Below are positions 9,328 to 22,124 of a stretch of 64,000 nt of DNA, one piece after another. The number at the start of each line of letters is the position of its first letter. The stretch's first letter is position 1. The translations under genes were made by a program, and so were the position numbers. Origin of the DNA: Microbulbifer variabilis (GTDB taxonomy: Bacteria > Pseudomonadota > Gammaproteobacteria > Pseudomonadales > Cellvibrionaceae); the NCBI RefSeq assembly GCF_020524905.1, contig NZ_JAIVKI010000004.1, positions 186,001 through 250,000 of the forward strand, in the 5' to 3' direction. The notes beneath the pieces were generated by a model. That model was not told where the DNA came from. It made no database searches and worked only from the letters and a program-made list of their open reading frames with translations.

Positions 9328-9434
9328 ATTGCAAACTCCTGTCCTCAATAGGTCACCACCTTTAAAGGTTAGAAAGCTGCGTTGATAGACTTTAAGTGCC
9401 GTACCCAGGCTTACCAGATCCAGCAAAAAGAAAA

Positions 9435-12400
9435 CTAAGAGCCGGTTCCGTCAGCTAACGGAGTGGATGGAGTATGACTGGAATCCGCCACTCCCTGCTC
9501 CTGCCTTGCCGGTTTTCCAGATGCCTCAGAGGCCGCTCCCTGGCGCTCAGCGCCATCATCATCAAAGAGCTTTTCAAAGCGCACCTGTGGGTCGGCCCAG
9601 TCACCACTGATGCGATAACTGACGCTGGCCATTTTCTTCACCTGCTTTTTAAAGGCTTTACTGATGAGGTAAACACCCGCCGCAGCCGGAAGTCCTCCGG
9701 CCAGAGCAGCGACCAAGGCGAGGTTATTACTTACCGGCAGGGTAGCCACAAGGGTCAGATCCAAATCTTCACGCACCAAGTTAACCCGCCCCGCCATCTG
9801 CAGCTCACTAGTTGGCCCCTCAACCTGGATAGGGACTGCAATTAACAGTTGCCCGTCTCCTTCGAAAACCACTTCACCGCGCACTCGGTCGAAAGCCATA
9901 CCACTTTTGTAAAGGTCGGAGAAATCCAGGCGCAGGCGGCGCGCCCAGGTGTCAAAATTAAATAGCGACAATAACCGTAAGACCGTTGAGCCAGCGGTAC
10001 CGGTTGAGCGAAGGAAGCGGCCATCGCGAATATCTATTTTCAAATCTCCCGAAAACAAGCTGCCCCTGGCCATCGCCGGAGATCCATCCCAACGCAATGC
10101 CATATCAAAGGTGGCGGATTTACTCTCAATCAGCGGCTCATGCCCCATATCACGCTGAATATCAGCAAGATCATCAGCTGCCAGACGTCCGATAAATTGG
10201 GATGAGTTTTTGCCTTCGGCATCGCGCATCCACATTAACTGCGCCCCCTGGGCTTGCTCACCACCACGCCCTTGTAGCTGAAATCCGCGTACACCGCCGC
10301 GAATATCATTCAGTACCAGACGCTCTTTAGAGGGCCGCACTTCAAAGGACCAGCGCCCAAGCTCTTCCTCCCCTAAACGCAGACTTTCCGTACTGAAATC
10401 AATGGATGGCAAACTCTGGAAGTTAAAATTGGCCCAAGGGTCCGCCGGCTCTTCTGCAACAGGCAGCTCAGCAGAAGCATCCGCTGTATCAACCTGCTTT
10501 TTTTCCGGAGTGGGAAGACGCAGATGTGCCAATTTCATGCGGAGAGGCTTTTTCCCCCCGAGCGTTCCCGAGAGTCTCCCCGTCGCCATTTCACTATCGA
10601 AATCCAACTGCCACTTGGAACCTACCCCTCGGCCAGTGACGTGTATGTGTTCAATCTCCAAAGTGCCCAATTGAAGTCGATCGGTACTGAGATCGAGACC
10701 CACCGGCAAAGGACTGGATACTTTGGCCTTTGCCTGCACACTTTGGGAAGAAGCGGCTATTTCGCCCTGTCTATCAGATTTCACTTCAGGACTCTGTGAC
10801 AACATCAGCTCAGATTGAGTAGAGATATCAGATCCTGCCGGTGCACCATCTCGGTATACACTCAACAGTTTTTCCCAGCGGGGCAGATCAACACTTGAGA
10901 CATCGCCAAGAATATTTAGCCCTCTCTCTTCAGGCAGTTTCGCCTCGGCATTAAGTGCAATCGCTGCGCGCTCAAGAGCCCCATCCACCAACCAAAACTG
11001 ACCCTGCAGGTGTTCACCGTAATTCAAATAGAACAAGCTACCCTGTTCACCAATTGGGGCGCGCAGTACAAAATTCGTTTTTCTCTCCGCAGCTTTACCA
11101 AAGGGTTCTGGAAGATTTACTGCCACACCGGCAAGATTCGAGGTCAACTCGAAAACTGCAGCGTAGGGAGCCTCTTTTGATTTTGCCGGGATTGTTACCA
11201 AAGCCCGGTAATCCAGGGCACCATCCAGCCATTTCAACTCAGGGCGCTGACTCCAGTTGTAGATAGACTCGGTAGTGGCATTCCCATCCACTACCACCTG
11301 GGTATCTCGAGAATCGCCCTCACCAAAGTGGCGAATACTCGCTTTTATGGGCCGTCCCCAGAGCTCGCCTTTCAGTTGAGTGCCCTCGAGACCAGTATTA
11401 CTGTCATAGATTACATTGCCAGCCAAAGCCTCAGCATGTAAACGCAGGTTCTTTAGCTGCAAATCTCCCTGCTTAAGCTGCAAATCAACTCTTTGGCTTG
11501 GTGATAGCGCTGCGCCGCCGAGGGGCTGGGAGAGTTCCAGGTGCCCACGAATATTCCCTGACAACTGCCATTCATCAAATGCGGTGCCGAGATGTTCACG
11601 CAGAGGGGATTCCTTCAATAGACGCAATCCATCCTCAGCGGGCCCCTCTAGCTGTGCAGTCACATCCAGGCGTGACCCTTTCTCAGGCTGAGGGGTTACT
11701 TCAACTAAAACCTCATGGGCATCTACCCCCCACACACGGGCCTTATCGGCACTGACGGATACTTTGCCATCATCCAGCGATAGGCGGCCATCCACCGACT
11801 GTACCTTGGGCCATTGGTCAGCATACTTGAGGCTGGCATTGGAAAAGTCTGCGGCCAGCTGTACCGTTTGGCGCTGCGCATGGTCCCCCAAGGCACGGAG
11901 AGACTCCTCCTTGCCATCTTTTGGATAATTACTACCTCGATAAATAAACGCGGCAGTCTCAACCCGTCCAGGATTCTTGCTGCCCAAGCCGTCTTTCAGC
12001 CAATTGCGCAGGTCTTCGCTGACTGTTGTCGGAACCAGTTGTTCCTGGGTCCCCACGTTCGCATCACGTAACGACAGGGACAGGGACAAATCTGCTGCGC
12101 GACTCTGCGAGCGAAAAGGCAGGGACAACAAAAACTGCCCCCGAACATCCCCCATCTCACCATCCAACTGCAAGGGGCCTGAGAAGACATTGATTTCATT
12201 CGTATCCCTGTCCAGATTCCAAGCCAAAGTGCCGCTGGCCCGCTCAAAAGAAAATGTCTCGGCATACAAATTTGGAAAGCCCGCTTGAAGACTTGAGCCA
12301 TCAAGCTCCACCCGGCCATCACCTCCGGCAAATTCCAGATAGCCACTTAATCCAGCCACCGAAGGGGCTCCTCGGTAGGCCTGAGTGGCTATATCGTGCA

Positions 12401-13694
12401 AATTAGCGCTTAAGCTCACGGTGCCTTCAGCGTCTTTTCGAAGCTGTACACGGCGCAGCTGGCCCTCGGGTTCCAGTGACTCTAACCAATCACCCGCAGC
12501 TCCCTGTAATACATCCAGCCGCCTGAGAATATCGCTCCATCCCGCCAGGTCGATCACATCCGCAGACAAAGCAATCCCCTGCCGATCACCACTGACTTGC
12601 AGGTTTAGCGGTGGCATTTGGAGCCCCTGCCAATCCAATTGAGTACCCTGTAAAGCCAAACGCCATTGATCACCAGGCAACCAGCGTCCGGAGATATCCC
12701 CGGAGAGCGCGCGCAGCGGAGCCAATATGTGGTCACCGCTTTCCGCCAACTCTTCAGTTTCCCGCTGGCCTTTCTCCAGTTTCGCCTGTACTTCATCCAG
12801 GTCTGCCACCTGAGCGAGCCCCACTCGCCCAACCAAGCGGTAGCCTTTATTGGCATCACTATGCAGCCATAGGCGTCCATCCGCCCACTTGCGCCCCTGC
12901 CAGTGGAATCGGTCTGGTAAGGGAGTCAGCTGGTGAAGAAGTGAAACAATATCCTCGTCCAGCAGCAGCTCGTTAAGCTGCATATAACCCCGCAGTGAAA
13001 AATCTTTTTTACTGCGCGGATTACCACGTCCCTCCAGTACCAGGCGAAGAGTCTCGGAATTACTTGTAAGCTCTTCGCCCTCACGGGCAATAAAGGCGCG
13101 GGCAGTTAAGCGATGAAAATCCCCCCGGTTTTCCAAAGAGATTTCCGGCAGGTTAATCTCAGCGATTTGCTCACCGGGCAGCCTGACGGTGATTGCCGCA
13201 TCACTAATCCAAACCTTGGGACTGAGTTGGAAGAGTCGTGCCGGATCGGCTGCTTTGGGATTGGAGACAACCCTGCCGTCGGGCTTCAGGGAGATATCAG
13301 GGAAGCCATCCAGGCGCCATTCTCCCTGTTCATTTCGACTGAGGCCGGCGGCAAAGGCGTGCATCTGCAGATCTTTCCACACCAGTTCTCGGTTCCACAG
13401 GCTGGCGAGTAAGTCTAGCTGGAACAAACCATGCCCCATGCGTAACTCACCTTTCTCCCCCAGGCGCAAGCCGTCGAGCTGTAGCGACACCTGTAGTGCT
13501 TCCCAGCGCAGAGAGATTCGGTCCATTTGCACCGGCACCCCCAACTGATCGGTGAGCCAGCGGCTGATCTGCGGGCGATACTCCTCCACTTGGGGAGATA
13601 ACAAACGTCCAGTTTGCACAAGGATTGCCAGGGCTATCACCAGGCTTACCGATAACAACCAGAACTTTCGCGCGAGCCAACGCAACAGGATCAT
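9435..13694 (-). CDS. yhdP: YhdP family AsmA-like envelope lipid-transport protein
   Basis: A very large (1419 residue) inner-membrane-anchored periplasmic protein with one N-terminal helix (ARKFWLLSVSLVIALAILV) followed by long beta-rich AsmA/YhdP repeats. In E. coli, YhdP, TamB and YdbH are partly redundant bridges for phospholipid transport to the outer membrane. The C-terminal region contains the conserved DFSDLYKSGMAFDRVRGEVVFEG core. A Ser/Pro-rich tail ends the protein. ATG 13694 is preceded by GGAGGTGG. It lies 81 nt after rng, in the usual mreBCD-maf-rng-yhdP order. Confidence 0.92.
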   Translation of the reverse strand: MILLRWLARKFWLLSVSLVIALAILVQTGRLLSPQVEEYRPQISRWLTDQLGVPVQMDRISLRWEALQVSLQLDGLRLGEKGELRMGHGLFQLDLLASLWNRELVWKDLQMHAFAAGLSRNEQGEWRLDGFPDISLKPDGRVVSNPKAADPARLFQLSPKVWISDAAITVRLPGEQIAEINLPEISLENRGDFHRLTARAFIAREGEELTSNSETLRLVLEGRGNPRSKKDFSLRGYMQLNELLLDEDIVSLLHQLTPLPDRFHWQGRKWADGRLWLHSDANKGYRLVGRVGLAQVADLDEVQAKLEKGQRETEELAESGDHILAPLRALSGDISGRWLPGDQWRLALQGTQLDWQGLQMPPLNLQVSGDRQGIALSADVIDLAGWSDILRRLDVLQGAAGDWLESLEPEGQLRRVQLRKDAEGTVSLSANLHDIATQAYRGAPSVAGLSGYLEFAGGDGRVELDGSSLQAGFPNLYAETFSFERASGTLAWNLDRDTNEINVFSGPLQLDGEMGDVRGQFLLSLPFRSQSRAADLSLSLSLRDANVGTQEQLVPTTVSEDLRNWLKDGLGSKNPGRVETAAFIYRGSNYPKDGKEESLRALGDHAQRQTVQLAADFSNASLKYADQWPKVQSVDGRLSLDDGKVSVSADKARVWGVDAHEVLVEVTPQPEKGSRLDVTAQLEGPAEDGLRLLKESPLREHLGTAFDEWQLSGNIRGHLELSQPLGGAALSPSQRVDLQLKQGDLQLKNLRLHAEALAGNVIYDSNTGLEGTQLKGELWGRPIKASIRHFGEGDSRDTQVVVDGNATTESIYNWSQRPELKWLDGALDYRALVTIPAKSKEAPYAAVFELTSNLAGVAVNLPEPFGKAAERKTNFVLRAPIGEQGSLFYLNYGEHLQGQFWLVDGALERAAIALNAEAKLPEERGLNILGDVSSVDLPRWEKLLSVYRDGAPAGSDISTQSELMLSQSPEVKSDRQGEIAASSQSVQAKAKVSSPLPVGLDLSTDRLQLGTLEIEHIHVTGRGVGSKWQLDFDSEMATGRLSGTLGGKKPLRMKLAHLRLPTPEKKQVDTADASAELPVAEEPADPWANFNFQSLPSIDFSTESLRLGEEELGRWSFEVRPSKERLVLNDIRGGVRGFQLQGRGGEQAQGAQLMWMRDAEGKNSSQFIGRLAADDLADIQRDMGHEPLIESKSATFDMALRWDGSPAMARGSLFSGDLKIDIRDGRFLRSTGTAGSTVLRLLSLFNFDTWARRLRLDFSDLYKSGMAFDRVRGEVVFEGDGQLLIAVPIQVEGPTSELQMAGRVNLVREDLDLTLVATLPVSNNLALVAALAGGLPAAAGVYLISKAFKKQVKKMASVSYRISGDWADPQVRFEKLFDDDGAERQGAASEASGKPARQEQGVADSSHTPSTPLADGTGS

Positions 13695-13775
13695 TACCAC
13701 CTCCACTCGCTCATAGGTCTGCCGCAGGCATCGCAACGGCCAGCACCGAAAGGCTGTGAGGAGACGATAAATGAT

Positions 13776-15263
13776 TTATACGAGAACAATGTCGTACTGC
13801 TCCTGATTGTAGATAGGCTCTACTTGGAACTGTATGGGCCTGCGAATAAATTCCTCCAGATCGGCGACATTCGCCGACTCTTCATCCAGCAGTAGGTCGA
13901 TTACCACCTGGCTGGCCAGAACCATAATCTTTTCGCTGTCGTAGGCGCGCGCCTCGCGGATAATTTCCCGGAAGATCTCGAAGCAGACAGTTTCTGCGCT
14001 CTTTAACGTCCCGCGCCCCTCGCACACCGGGCAAGGCTCACAAAGAATTTGGCCCAATGATTCCCGCGTGCGCTTGCGGGTCATCTCCACCAAACCGAGT
14101 TCGGAGACCCCGGTAATGCTGGACTTGGCGTGATCCCGCTCCAAGGCTTTTTCCAAGGTGCGCAATACCTGGCGTTGATGTTCCGGATCCTTCATGTCGA
14201 TAAAGTCGATGATGATAATTCCCCCCAGATTGCGCAGGCGCAGCTGGCGGGCGATGGCCGTTGCCGCCTCCAAATTCGTCTTGAAGATAGTCTCTTCCAG
14301 ATTGCGATGGCCCACAAATGCGCCGGTATTGACATCAATGGTACTCATCGCCTCGGTTTGTTCGACGATGAGATAGCCCCCTGACTTCAGCGTTACCTTA
14401 TGCTGCAGGGCCCGGCGGATCTCCTCTTCAACCCCGTAAAGATCAAACAAGGGGCGCTCACCAGGGTAGTGCTCAAGTCGCCCGGCTATTTCAGGTGCAT
14501 ACTTACCGGCAAACTCCGCAGCACGGCCGTGTGCCTCGCGGGAGTCTATACGAATCTTCTCGGTATAAGGGCGCGCAAGATCACGCAGTGCGCGCATAAA
14601 TAACGGCAGATCCTCGTAAATTACCGAGGGAACGACCCGTTCTTTGATACGCTGCTCCAATTCCCCCCAAAGTTTGTATAGGAAGGGGATATCCCGCAGT
14701 AATTCCTCCTCACTAACGCCCTCCGCCACGGTGCGCAAAATAAAGCCGCCGTCAGCTGAGAGGCCATCTTCGGCGAGACGTGATGAGGCCGCCTCCACCA
14801 ACTGGCGCAGGCGTTCCCGCTCACCTTCATCCTCTATTCGGTTAGAGATCCCAATATGGCGAGTTTGCGGCATATAAACGAGATAGCGTGCAGATACCGA
14901 CAAATGGGTGGTTAATCTCGCCCCTTTACTACTAATAGGGTCCTTAACCACTTGTACAACCAGGGGCTGTCCCTCACGCACAAGAGCACGAATGTCTGCC
15001 ACTTCGACATCCCTGGCCTCCATGCCCTCATCATCCAGGGGCGCGATGTCTGAAGCGTGAATAAAACCGGCGCGTTCCAGGCCAATATCTACAAAGGCCG
15101 CCTGCATTCCCGGCAGCACCCGGATCACCTTGCCTTTATAGATATTGCCAACGATGCCCCGGCGCGCACTGCGTTCGAGGTACACTTCCTGTAGCACACC
15201 ATTTTCTACCAATGCCACCCGGGTCTCAGTGGGCGCAACATTGATCAGTAATTCTTCACTCAA
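13776..15263 (-). CDS. rng: Ribonuclease G
   Basis: A 495-residue endoribonuclease of the RNase E/G family acting in 16S rRNA 5' maturation and mRNA decay. An S1-type RNA-binding domain covers about 38-130 ([21 protein letters not shown]). The catalytic metal aspartates are Asp310 in STIDVNTG and Asp353 in IIDFIDM. The zinc-link cysteines CPVC are Cys411 and Cys414. No long C-terminal scaffold is present, which separates it from RNase E. Its start overlaps the maf stop by 4 nt. Confidence 0.96.
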   Translation of the reverse strand: MSEELLINVAPTETRVALVENGVLQEVYLERSARRGIVGNIYKGKVIRVLPGMQAAFVDIGLERAGFIHASDIAPLDDEGMEARDVEVADIRALVREGQPLVVQVVKDPISSKGARLTTHLSVSARYLVYMPQTRHIGISNRIEDEGERERLRQLVEAASSRLAEDGLSADGGFILRTVAEGVSEEELLRDIPFLYKLWGELEQRIKERVVPSVIYEDLPLFMRALRDLARPYTEKIRIDSREAHGRAAEFAGKYAPEIAGRLEHYPGERPLFDLYGVEEEIRRALQHKVTLKSGGYLIVEQTEAMSTIDVNTGAFVGHRNLEETIFKTNLEAATAIARQLRLRNLGGIIIIDFIDMKDPEHQRQVLRTLEKALERDHAKSSITGVSELGLVEMTRKRTRESLGQILCEPCPVCEGRGTLKSAETVCFEIFREIIREARAYDSEKIMVLASQVVIDLLLDEESANVADLEEFIRRPIQFQVEPIYNQEQYDIVLV

Positions 15264-15871
15264 GACTCGGCCTCCTGCCAGTAGGAAATTCCGGCCTGTT
15301 CCAGCATCGGAACCAGTGCCTCCAAGGGCAGGCCAACCACATTGGTATAACTACCGCTGATAGATTCCACTAGCGCGGCCCCCATCCCCTGAATACCATA
15401 CCCCCCAGCTTTATCGGCAGGCTCCCCTGTTTGCCAGTAGGCTTGAATGGTCTGGTGTGAAAAGTGGCGAAACCGCACACGGGTTTCCACCAGGCCGCTG
15501 AACTGCCTCTCTTGATTACGCAGGCAAATTGCACTCATCACAGAGTGCTCCCTACCAGACAGAGCCAACATCATGGACTCAAAGTCAGTGAAATCCCGTG
15601 GCTTCTCGAGAAGGCGATCACCACAAAGTACAACCGTATCGGCACCAAGAGCCCAGAGGTCAGACTGCTCAGACGCCGTCAATAACCCGGCTGCAGACTT
15701 ATCCTGAGCCAGGCGCTGAATATATTCTTGGGGGGTCTCGGAAGCCTTTTTCTGTTCAGGTACCGAAGGGGAGCGCTGGGAAAACGCAACGCCTATCTGG
15801 GCCAGCAGTTCAGCCCGGCGCGGCGATCCCGAGGCGAGAAGAAGACGGTTTGAAGGAGTGGTATTCGTCAC
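15260..15871 (-). CDS. maf: Maf family nucleotide pyrophosphatase (dTTP/UTP type)
   Basis: Maf/YhdE-like house-cleaning pyrophosphatase of 203 residues. The N-terminal signature [14 protein letters not shown], the GADTVV motif with the catalytic acidic residue, and [11 protein letters not shown] are all present. Family members hydrolyse dTTP/UTP or modified nucleotides; the gene's place after mreD matches YhdE. It starts 96 nt after the mreD stop and overlaps rng by 4 nt. Confidence 0.92.
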   Translation of the reverse strand: MTNTTPSNRLLLASGSPRRAELLAQIGVAFSQRSPSVPEQKKASETPQEYIQRLAQDKSAAGLLTASEQSDLWALGADTVVLCGDRLLEKPRDFTDFESMMLALSGREHSVMSAICLRNQERQFSGLVETRVRFRHFSHQTIQAYWQTGEPADKAGGYGIQGMGAALVESISGSYTNVVGLPLEALVPMLEQAGISYWQEAES

Positions 15872-15967
15872 TGTACTACATATTCCCTGTGGGCCAGCGG
15901 CTGATTATAGCGAAATTGATCGAAAAATGATCAGTGTTTTACATTGATTTACAGACTGGGGAGACGT

Positions 15968-16447
15968 TCAGCGAACCTGTAACCGACTACAGAGGCGATG
16001 CAACAGCGGCGCAACCCAAGGCCATAGCAGGGCCGTGGTGAGCGCTGGCCACAGAAAGGTCAATCCAGATACGGTTTTTCCCTCCAAACCGTGCACCCAG
16101 TTACCCACTACCTGGTGGATACCCACCAACACGAAAACCCACAAGAGCTGCTGGGCTGGATTGAATGCCCTGGTACGCTGGTAGGTTAACAGACTGAAAT
16201 AGGCCAGAACCGCCAGAGCAAGCGCGTGAGTACCGAGACTGGCCCCACTGATCAGGTCTTCTATGATTCCCACTAGCCAGGCAAAACCAACACCCAGAGC
16301 CTGGGGCATACGGGTAACCCAGAAAATAACCAAGAGGGCCGGAAATGCCGGACGAAACCACAGCCACTGCTGTGGTAAGGGCATAACCACAAGTAGCATC
16401 GAGAGGAAGAGCGTGAGCGCGATAAACCAGCGACTATTCGCTTGCAA
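15968..16447 (-). CDS. mreD: Rod shape-determining membrane protein MreD
   Basis: A 159-residue polytopic protein with about five hydrophobic helices and almost no soluble loops. It forms part of the elongasome with MreB, MreC, RodA and PBP2. The sequence is poorly conserved in the family; the call comes from length, membrane pattern (MPLPQQWLWFRPAFPALLVIFWV) and a 14-nt overlap with the end of mreC. Confidence 0.92.
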   Translation of the reverse strand: MQANSRWFIALTLFLSMLLVVMPLPQQWLWFRPAFPALLVIFWVTRMPQALGVGFAWLVGIIEDLISGASLGTHALALAVLAYFSLLTYQRTRAFNPAQQLLWVFVLVGIHQVVGNWVHGLEGKTVSGLTFLWPALTTALLWPWVAPLLHRLCSRLQVR

Positions 16448-17276
16448 GGCCCTGCCCCCCGTCCCCGATTACCGCCAGAACAAAGCGGCTGCGGCTCATA
16501 CGTCCGCGCGGAAGTACTTCCGCCTCGGCAAATGGTTGGCCCGGATCTCGGGTGATCGACATAACCTCACCCACCGGATAGCCCGCGGGAAAACGTCCGC
16601 CTAGACCGGAACTGAGCAGCAGATCCCCCTCGCGGATATCGCTGGTGTTCGCAAGATGCCTGAGTTTGAGGCGATAGAGGTCACCGGTACCCTCAGCGAC
16701 GGCCCGCATACTGTTACGCAGTACTTGGACGGGAATTGCATGGCTGGAATCGGTAATCAAGAGAATCCGGCTGAACGTATCCCCAGCCTCAATCACCTGC
16801 CCGAGTAGACCACTGGCATCCATCACCGGCGTACCCACATCAATACCGTGATCGCGCCCTTTATCGATCAATAGCACATGCTCAAGAGGGTCCGGCGAGA
16901 CACCGATTACCTGAGCCACCAGCACCCGGTCATCAACCATTTCCGCCGAATTCATCAGCTCCTTCAAGCGCGTATTTTCCGCTTTTACTGCGGCTAACAA
17001 TTGGCTGCGCTGCTCCAGCAGCAGTACCTGACGCTTGAGACGGTCATTCTCTTCAAGCAGTTCCTCACGGGAACGAAACTGCTCGCCAGCCCAATCCCCA
17101 ACACGCTCCGGGGCGCCGGTAATCCAGTAGAGAGGAGCTGTAACACCGGAGAGGCGCTCCCGGGTAGACTGGAACCAGTTGGTGTAGTGATCGGCAACGA
17201 TCAGAGCGATTGCCAGGGGCACTAATAACAGGAGGCGGAACTCAGGGGAGGGGCCGCGGGTAAAAAGCGGTTTCAA
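16434..17276 (-). CDS. mreC: Rod shape-determining protein MreC
   Basis: A bitopic periplasmic scaffold of 280 residues. It has an inner-membrane helix at about 13-31, a coiled coil at about 66-115 (leucine-spaced ENDRLKRQVLLLEQRSQLL), then the beta-barrel MreC domain with VIGVSPDPLEHVLLIDKGRDHGIDVG, a clear family signature. It links cytoplasmic MreB to the murein synthases. The gene follows mreB by 128 nt and overlaps mreD. Confidence 0.95.
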   Translation of the reverse strand: MKPLFTRGPSPEFRLLLLVPLAIALIVADHYTNWFQSTRERLSGVTAPLYWITGAPERVGDWAGEQFRSREELLEENDRLKRQVLLLEQRSQLLAAVKAENTRLKELMNSAEMVDDRVLVAQVIGVSPDPLEHVLLIDKGRDHGIDVGTPVMDASGLLGQVIEAGDTFSRILLITDSSHAIPVQVLRNSMRAVAEGTGDLYRLKLRHLANTSDIREGDLLLSSGLGGRFPAGYPVGEVMSITRDPGQPFAEAEVLPRGRMSRSRFVLAVIGDGGQGLASE

Positions 17277-17404
17277 GGGCAGCCCCCTTTGTACAGGTCA
17301 GTGATTATTGGTCTCACAATATATCGGATGTCCCTGAAACGTGAAACTAACTGCCGACAGGGCACCGCAATTATCGCTAGGGTAGCCTGCCGGCATCAAT
17401 CGAC

Positions 17405-18795
<1,391 letters not shown>

Positions 18796-19083
18796 ATGGC
18801 TGTGGATACGCAAACCGTAGAGAAGCTGGCGGAACTCGCCCGTATCGCCATATCCGAAGAAACTATCGAGGAAGTCAGCGACCGCCTCGGCGATATCCTA
18901 CAGCTGGTAGACCAGCTGCAGGCCGTCAACACCGACGGGGTTGCCCCCATGTCGCACCCGCTTGATGAAGTGCAGACCCTGCGCTCTGATGCGATAACAG
19001 AAACTGACCAGCGCCAAAGCTTCCTGAACTTGGCCCCGCAGTCTGAAGAGGGGCTTTATCTAGTCCCCAAAGTTATCGACTGA
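18796..19083 (+). CDS. gatC: Asp-tRNA(Asn)/Glu-tRNA(Gln) amidotransferase subunit C
   Basis: The small (95 residue) helical subunit that wraps GatA and GatB. The family pattern is VEKLAELARIAISEE, then LVDQLQAVNTDGVAPMSHPLD, ending in LVPKVID. Start ATG 18796 follows GGAGGAG. It is followed by gatA after 71 nt and gatB. In gammaproteobacteria that have GlnRS, the complex usually makes Asn-tRNA(Asn) from misacylated Asp-tRNA(Asn). Confidence 0.95.
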   Translation: MAVDTQTVEKLAELARIAISEETIEEVSDRLGDILQLVDQLQAVNTDGVAPMSHPLDEVQTLRSDAITETDQRQSFLNLAPQSEEGLYLVPKVID

Positions 19084-19154
19084 ACAGGGCCCCAGGCAAC
19101 ACCCAATTAATCGATTTCGCCCTGAGCCCGCCCAGAGCCTTTTAAGGGAATAAC

Positions 19155-20600
19155 ATGCACCAGCTTACTATCGCCGAGATGATCCGCGGCCTGCAGAGTA
19201 AGGCCTTCTCCAGCGTGGAGTTAACTCGCCATTTACTCGCACGCATCCAACAGCTAGACAGCAACTACAACAGCTTTATTACCGTAACTGAAGAACTCGC
19301 CCTGTCTCAGGCCGAAACCGCCGATCAGCGCCTAGCCAAAGGCGAAGCGCCCGCCCTGTGCGGTGTACCCATTGCCCATAAGGACATCATCTGTACCAAC
19401 GGCATACGCACCAGTTGCGCCTCAAAGATGCTGGATAATTTTATTCCACCCTACGATGCCACCCTAGTGGAGAATCTCAATGCCGCAGGCACTGTGACCC
19501 TGGGCAAAACCAATATGGACGAGTTCGCCATGGGCTCTTCCAACGAAAGCAGTTTCTATGGCCCGGTGAGGAACCCCTGGAATACTCTTTGTGTGCCGGG
19601 TGGCTCGTCCGGTGGTTCCGCTGCAGCGGTTGCAGCGCTACTGGTGCCTGGTGCCACCGGCACTGATACCGGCGGTTCCATAAGACAACCCGCAGCTTTG
19701 ACTAATACCACCGGCCTGAAACCCACTTACGGCCGTGTATCCCGCTGGGGCATCGTCGCTTACGCTTCCAGCCTGGATCAGGCCGGCCCTATTGCACGCA
19801 ATGCGGAAGATGCAGCTTATTTATTATCCGCCATGGCCAGCCACGACCCGAAAGATTCCACCAGCCTGAATCGCTCACAAGAAGACTTCACCGCAGGACT
19901 GAACAACTCCGTCGCCGGTCTCAAAATCGGTGTACCAAAAGAATACTTTGGTGAGGGCCTAAATACAGAAACAGCGGCTCGCGTATTAGATGCACTCAAG
20001 GAGTTTGAAAAACTCGGGGCCGAACTGGTGGATATCAGCCTACCCCATACAGAGTTGGCTATACCGGCTTACTATGTCATAGCCCCAGCCGAAGCTTCCG
20101 CCAACCTGTCCCGCTTCGACGGGGTGCGCTATGGTCACCGCTGTGAGAACCCCAAAGATTTACGAGATTTATATATGCGCTCCCGTGGCGAGGGTTTTGG
20201 CGAAGAAGTCCAGCGCCGCATTCTGGTTGGCACTTATGCATTGTCAGCTGGCTATTACGATGCCTATTACAACAAGGCCCAGCAGGTACGCCGCCTGATC
20301 AAACAGGATTTTGTACAGGCCTTTGAAAAAGTCGATGTCATTATGGGGCCCACCACCCCTTCTCCCGCTTTCGAACTGGGCGCCAAAGGCACCGATCCGG
20401 TAGCCATGTACCTGGAAGATATCTTTACCATCGCCACCAACCTGGCGGGCTTGCCAGGCATGTCTATTCCCTGCGGATTGGTGAGCAATTTACCTGTGGG
20501 GCTACAAATTACCGGTAACTACCTGGGTGAATCTCACATGCTCAATGTTGCGCATCAATACCAACAGGTTACCGACTGGCACCAAGCCAGCGCCGTATAA
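19155..20600 (+). CDS. gatA: Asp-tRNA(Asn)/Glu-tRNA(Gln) amidotransferase subunit A
   Basis: A 481-residue amidase-signature enzyme that releases ammonia from glutamine for GatB. The Ser-cisSer-Lys triad is intact: Lys76 in GVPIAHKD, Ser151 in [11 protein letters not shown] and Ser175 in [11 protein letters not shown], with the spacing known for GatA. It is separated from gatB by 11 nt containing the gatB ribosome-binding site. Confidence 0.97.
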   Translation: MHQLTIAEMIRGLQSKAFSSVELTRHLLARIQQLDSNYNSFITVTEELALSQAETADQRLAKGEAPALCGVPIAHKDIICTNGIRTSCASKMLDNFIPPYDATLVENLNAAGTVTLGKTNMDEFAMGSSNESSFYGPVRNPWNTLCVPGGSSGGSAAAVAALLVPGATGTDTGGSIRQPAALTNTTGLKPTYGRVSRWGIVAYASSLDQAGPIARNAEDAAYLLSAMASHDPKDSTSLNRSQEDFTAGLNNSVAGLKIGVPKEYFGEGLNTETAARVLDALKEFEKLGAELVDISLPHTELAIPAYYVIAPAEASANLSRFDGVRYGHRCENPKDLRDLYMRSRGEGFGEEVQRRILVGTYALSAGYYDAYYNKAQQVRRLIKQDFVQAFEKVDVIMGPTTPSPAFELGAKGTDPVAMYLEDIFTIATNLAGLPGMSIPCGLVSNLPVGLQITGNYLGESHMLNVAHQYQQVTDWHQASAV

Positions 20601-20611
20601 GGAGATCTATA

Positions 20612-22063
20612 GTGGAATGGGAAATCGTTATCGGGCTGGAAATACACGTGCAGTTATCCACCCAATCCAAACTCTTTTCCGGCGCAAGCACCCGTTTCGG
20701 TGCGGCACCCAATACCCAGGCCTGCGCCGTGGACTTGGCTATGCCGGGCACCCTGCCAGTACCCAATGAAGAAGCTTTTCGCTACGCGGTAATGTTTGGC
20801 TTGGCGATGAATGCGGAAATTGGCAAGCGCTCTGTTTTTGAGCGTAAAAACTATTTTTACCCAGATCTTCCCAAAGGCTACCAGACAACCCAACTGGAAC
20901 AACCTATCGTCGGTGCTGGCGAAGTTGAGATTCACCTGGAGGACGGCAGTAGCAAAAGGGTACGCCTACATCATGCCCACCTGGAGGAAGATGCCGGTAA
21001 ATCCCTGCATGAAGATTTCCACGGCATGTCCGGAATCGATCTGAACCGTGCGGGCACACCGCTGATAGAAATTGTCTCAGAGCCCGATATGCGCAGCGCC
21101 GCCGAAGCAGTAGCCTACTTAAAAAAAATCCACAGTGTCGTTACTTATTTGGGCATTTCCGATGGAGACATGTCCCAGGGCTCCTTGCGCTGCGATGCCA
21201 ACGTCTCTGTGCGATTAAAAGGCGAGGAAAAGCTGGGTACACGCACCGAGCTAAAAAACATCAACTCCTTCCGCTTTGTTGAGCGTGCTATCAAAGTCGA
21301 GGCCGAACGCCAAATCGATATTCTCGAAGATGGTGGCTGCATAGTGCAGGAAACCCGATTGTATGATGCAGATAAAAATGAAACCCGCTCCATGCGCAGT
21401 AAAGAAGTTGCCAATGACTATCGCTATTTCCCCTGCCCCGATCTATTGCCGGTAGTTATCACCGATAACTACATAGAGGAGCTACGCGAATTGCTGCCTG
21501 AGCTGCCCGATGCCAAAGCCGAGCGCTTCCAATCGGAGTACCGCTTATCTGCCTACGACGCCGATCAGTTGACCCAGGAGCGCACCAGTGCGGACTACTT
21601 TGAAGAGGTTTGCAAATCCTGTGAAGAGCCAAAGCTGGCCGCAAACTGGATTACCGGTGAGTTAGCCGCTCTGCTGAACCGTCAGGAAATCTCTATACAG
21701 GACTCCCCGGTTAGCGCCCAGCAGCTCGGCGGGTTAATCGTGCGTATCAAGGACAACACCATTTCCAGCAAACTCGCCAAGCAGGTGTTTGAGGCAATGG
21801 CAGACGGCGAGGGCAGCGCCGATGAGGTGATCGAGAAGCGCGGCCTTAAGCAGGTATCCGATACCGGCGCCATTGAACAGATAGTAGAGTCGGTTATCGC
21901 CGCAAGCGGCGCCCAAGTGGATAACTACCGCAAAGCCGACGAATCCAAGCGCCCCAAAATGATGGGCTATTTTGTCGGTCAAATCATGAAAGCCTCCAAG
22001 GGCCAAGCAAATCCGCAGATAATCAATAAGATTCTCAAGGAAAAGCTCGACGCTTTGCTTTAA
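20612..22063 (+). CDS. gatB: Asp-tRNA(Asn)/Glu-tRNA(Gln) amidotransferase subunit B
   Basis: A 483-residue kinase/transamidase subunit that activates the misacylated aspartyl or glutamyl group with ATP and receives ammonia through the GatA tunnel. The N-terminal cradle has [20 protein letters not shown] and [23 protein letters not shown]. The C-terminal YqeY-like tail is also complete ([17 protein letters not shown]). It uses a GTG start at 20612 after AGGAGAT. Confidence 0.97.
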   Translation: MEWEIVIGLEIHVQLSTQSKLFSGASTRFGAAPNTQACAVDLAMPGTLPVPNEEAFRYAVMFGLAMNAEIGKRSVFERKNYFYPDLPKGYQTTQLEQPIVGAGEVEIHLEDGSSKRVRLHHAHLEEDAGKSLHEDFHGMSGIDLNRAGTPLIEIVSEPDMRSAAEAVAYLKKIHSVVTYLGISDGDMSQGSLRCDANVSVRLKGEEKLGTRTELKNINSFRFVERAIKVEAERQIDILEDGGCIVQETRLYDADKNETRSMRSKEVANDYRYFPCPDLLPVVITDNYIEELRELLPELPDAKAERFQSEYRLSAYDADQLTQERTSADYFEEVCKSCEEPKLAANWITGELAALLNRQEISIQDSPVSAQQLGGLIVRIKDNTISSKLAKQVFEAMADGEGSADEVIEKRGLKQVSDTGAIEQIVESVIAASGAQVDNYRKADESKRPKMMGYFVGQIMKASKGQANPQIINKILKEKLDALL

Positions 22064-22124
22064 GCCCTTTAAACACAAGGCCAGGTTCGCGTCTGGCTGT
22101 TCTCACAGAAGTAAGGAATTGATT

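Noticed and set aside
9474-13548. Many plus-strand open frames of 60-120 codons
   Set aside because: All are antisense to the single large yhdP gene and have biased, low-complexity composition.
18796-22063. Functional link between GatCAB and the two tRNA-Gln genes
   Set aside because: The loci are 18 kb apart, gammaproteobacteria normally have GlnRS, and GatCAB usually serves Asn-tRNA. No evidence in the window supports more.
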